The position numbers and the translations under genes are program-made. The notes below the pieces were generated by a model. The model did not search any database. It saw nothing but the letters and a program-made list of their open reading frames with translations, and had not been told where the DNA came from. From assembly GCF_029714365.1 (NCBI RefSeq), contig NZ_CP121660.1, forward strand, positions 806,001 to 870,000: a DNA stretch of 64,000 nt, read 5' to 3'. The DNA comes from Sinorhizobium terangae (GTDB lineage Bacteria > Pseudomonadota > Alphaproteobacteria > Rhizobiales > Rhizobiaceae). Position 1 is the stretch's first letter. Every line of letters starts with the position of its first letter. Positions 63,283 through 64,000 of this stretch are shown here, in pieces.

Positions 63283-64000
63283 ATGTCGCTCGTCATTCCA
63301 TCCTGGCAGGTCGAAACCCGAAACAAGACGTCGGCAGCCTTCGCTCTTGCCGCGGGTGCCGCGTTGCTGCTCGCCTTTGCGGTCCCGTTCCTCGTATCGC
63401 GCGGTGTCGTCCAGGATCTGTTCTTCATCCTGACGATGCTTGTGCTCGCGCAGAACTGGAATTTGCTCGCGGGTTACGCCGGGTTGATTTCTGTCGGCCA
63501 GCAGGCCTTCGTCGGCTTCGGCGCCTATGCGATGTTCGCCTGCGTCATCCTGTTCGGTGTTGATCCACTCATTGCCATCTTGACTGCAGGCGTGCTTTCG
63601 ATGCTGCTCGCGATCCCGACCGCCTTCTTCACCTTCCGGCTTCAGGGGCCGTATTTCGCGATCGGGACCTGGGTGATCGCCGAGGTCGTCCGCCTGCTGC
63701 TGGCGCAGTGGAAAGCGCTCGGCGGCGGGACCGGAACGTCGCTGCCGCGAGAGGCGACCCGTGAGATGATCGGTGTCGGTTTGATGCGCGACGTCTTCGG
63801 CATGAAGGCGTCTGCGTCCAGCGATGCGCTGACCTATTGGATCGCGCTGATCCTGTTGGTGTCGACCATCGGCTTCGTCTACGGGCTGTTGCGCAGCAAG
63901 CAGGGGCTTGGCCTGGCGGCGGTGCGCGACAACGAGCAGGCGGCGCGGGCGGTTGGCGTGAATGCGCGACGAATGAAGGCGCTCGTCTATCTCGCCGCCT
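63283..64000 (+). CDS. Liv-type ABC permease (LivM-like), cut by the right window edge
   Basis: Starts at the ATG at 63283 (MSLVIPSWQVETRNK), 9 nt after the LivH-like stop, and stays open to base 64000. The visible 239 residues are hydrophobic with LivM motifs: LAQNWNLLAGYAGLISVGQQ, GPYFAIGTWVIAEVVRLLL and GLGLAAVRDNEQAARAVGVN. The C-terminal part lies outside the window. Confidence 0.92.
   Translation, partial: MSLVIPSWQVETRNKTSAAFALAAGAALLLAFAVPFLVSRGVVQDLFFILTMLVLAQNWNLLAGYAGLISVGQQAFVGFGAYAMFACVILFGVDPLIAILTAGVLSMLLAIPTAFFTFRLQGPYFAIGTWVIAEVVRLLLAQWKALGGGTGTSLPREATREMIGVGLMRDVFGMKASASSDALTYWIALILLVSTIGFVYGLLRSKQGLGLAAVRDNEQAARAVGVNARRMKALVYLAA

Overview
This window looks like an alphaproteobacterium of the Rhizobiaceae, most probably Sinorhizobium/Ensifer, and probably an accessory replicon or accessory chromosomal region. 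The reasons are high GC, many rhizobial-style ABC uptake systems next to small catabolic operons, a MocE-type Rieske ferredoxin with MocD- and MocF-like partners (the rhizopine demethylation families of rhizobia), and a rhizobial-looking intergenic palindromic repeat at 17913-18017. There are no rRNA, tRNA, phage structural or transposase genes that I can support.

Layout. 1-3.9 kb: two related TetR regulators, an azoreductase with a TetR-type operator, and a soluble globin-coupled chemoreceptor. 3.9-13.8 kb: a patchy, decaying region. It holds a broken MqsR/MqsA toxin-antitoxin pair (amber codon plus frameshift), a FabMG-like enoyl-ACP reductase, a fatty acid desaturase broken by an amber codon, a spermidine-synthase-like protein, a cold-shock protein, a DUF2255 remnant, and a stress-type set (GST, AhpD-like, nitroreductase, AraC). 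14.1-26.4 kb: a colinear catabolic locus with a MocE-like ferredoxin, a CUT2 sugar ABC importer, an FGGY kinase, a MocD-like membrane di-iron oxygenase, a MocF-like reductase, a glutathione-formaldehyde-dehydrogenase-like enzyme, a formamidase-like hydrolase and a LysR regulator. Together these suggest import of a methylated sugar or cyclitol, oxidative O-demethylation and formaldehyde disposal.

26.9-34.1 kb: two Gly-rich secreted proteins, one frameshifted and internally duplicated, flank a NarL-type two-component system. They are followed by an EAL phosphodiesterase and a LysR / Atu4866-domain / SDR set. 34.2-41.8 kb: a minus-strand locus with a large membrane protein preceded by a 38-codon secreted-peptide gene, an SGNH-hydrolase/caspase fusion, a papain-like protease, a GH19 muramidase/chitinase-like enzyme carrying a MucR-like N-terminal domain at its C-terminus, and a small secreted Cys-rich protein. 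I consider this the best candidate for an undescribed system. A phasin and a GH25 lipoprotein follow.

44.2-55.2 kb: a LacI regulator with three near-identical operators faces an eleven-gene operon: a branched-chain-type (Liv) ABC importer, then GST, intradiol dioxygenase, SDR, beta-keto acid cleavage enzyme, zinc-free MDR oxidoreductase and cupin. 55.2-64 kb: peptidase T, then a LysR regulator divergent from a second aromatic operon (hydroxyquinol-type dioxygenase, maleylacetate reductase and a second Liv-type importer), which runs off the right edge. Between them the two operons could take hydroxyquinol-like rings to maleylacetate, 3-oxoadipate and central metabolites. All functional names are from family recognition by eye; no database search was run.
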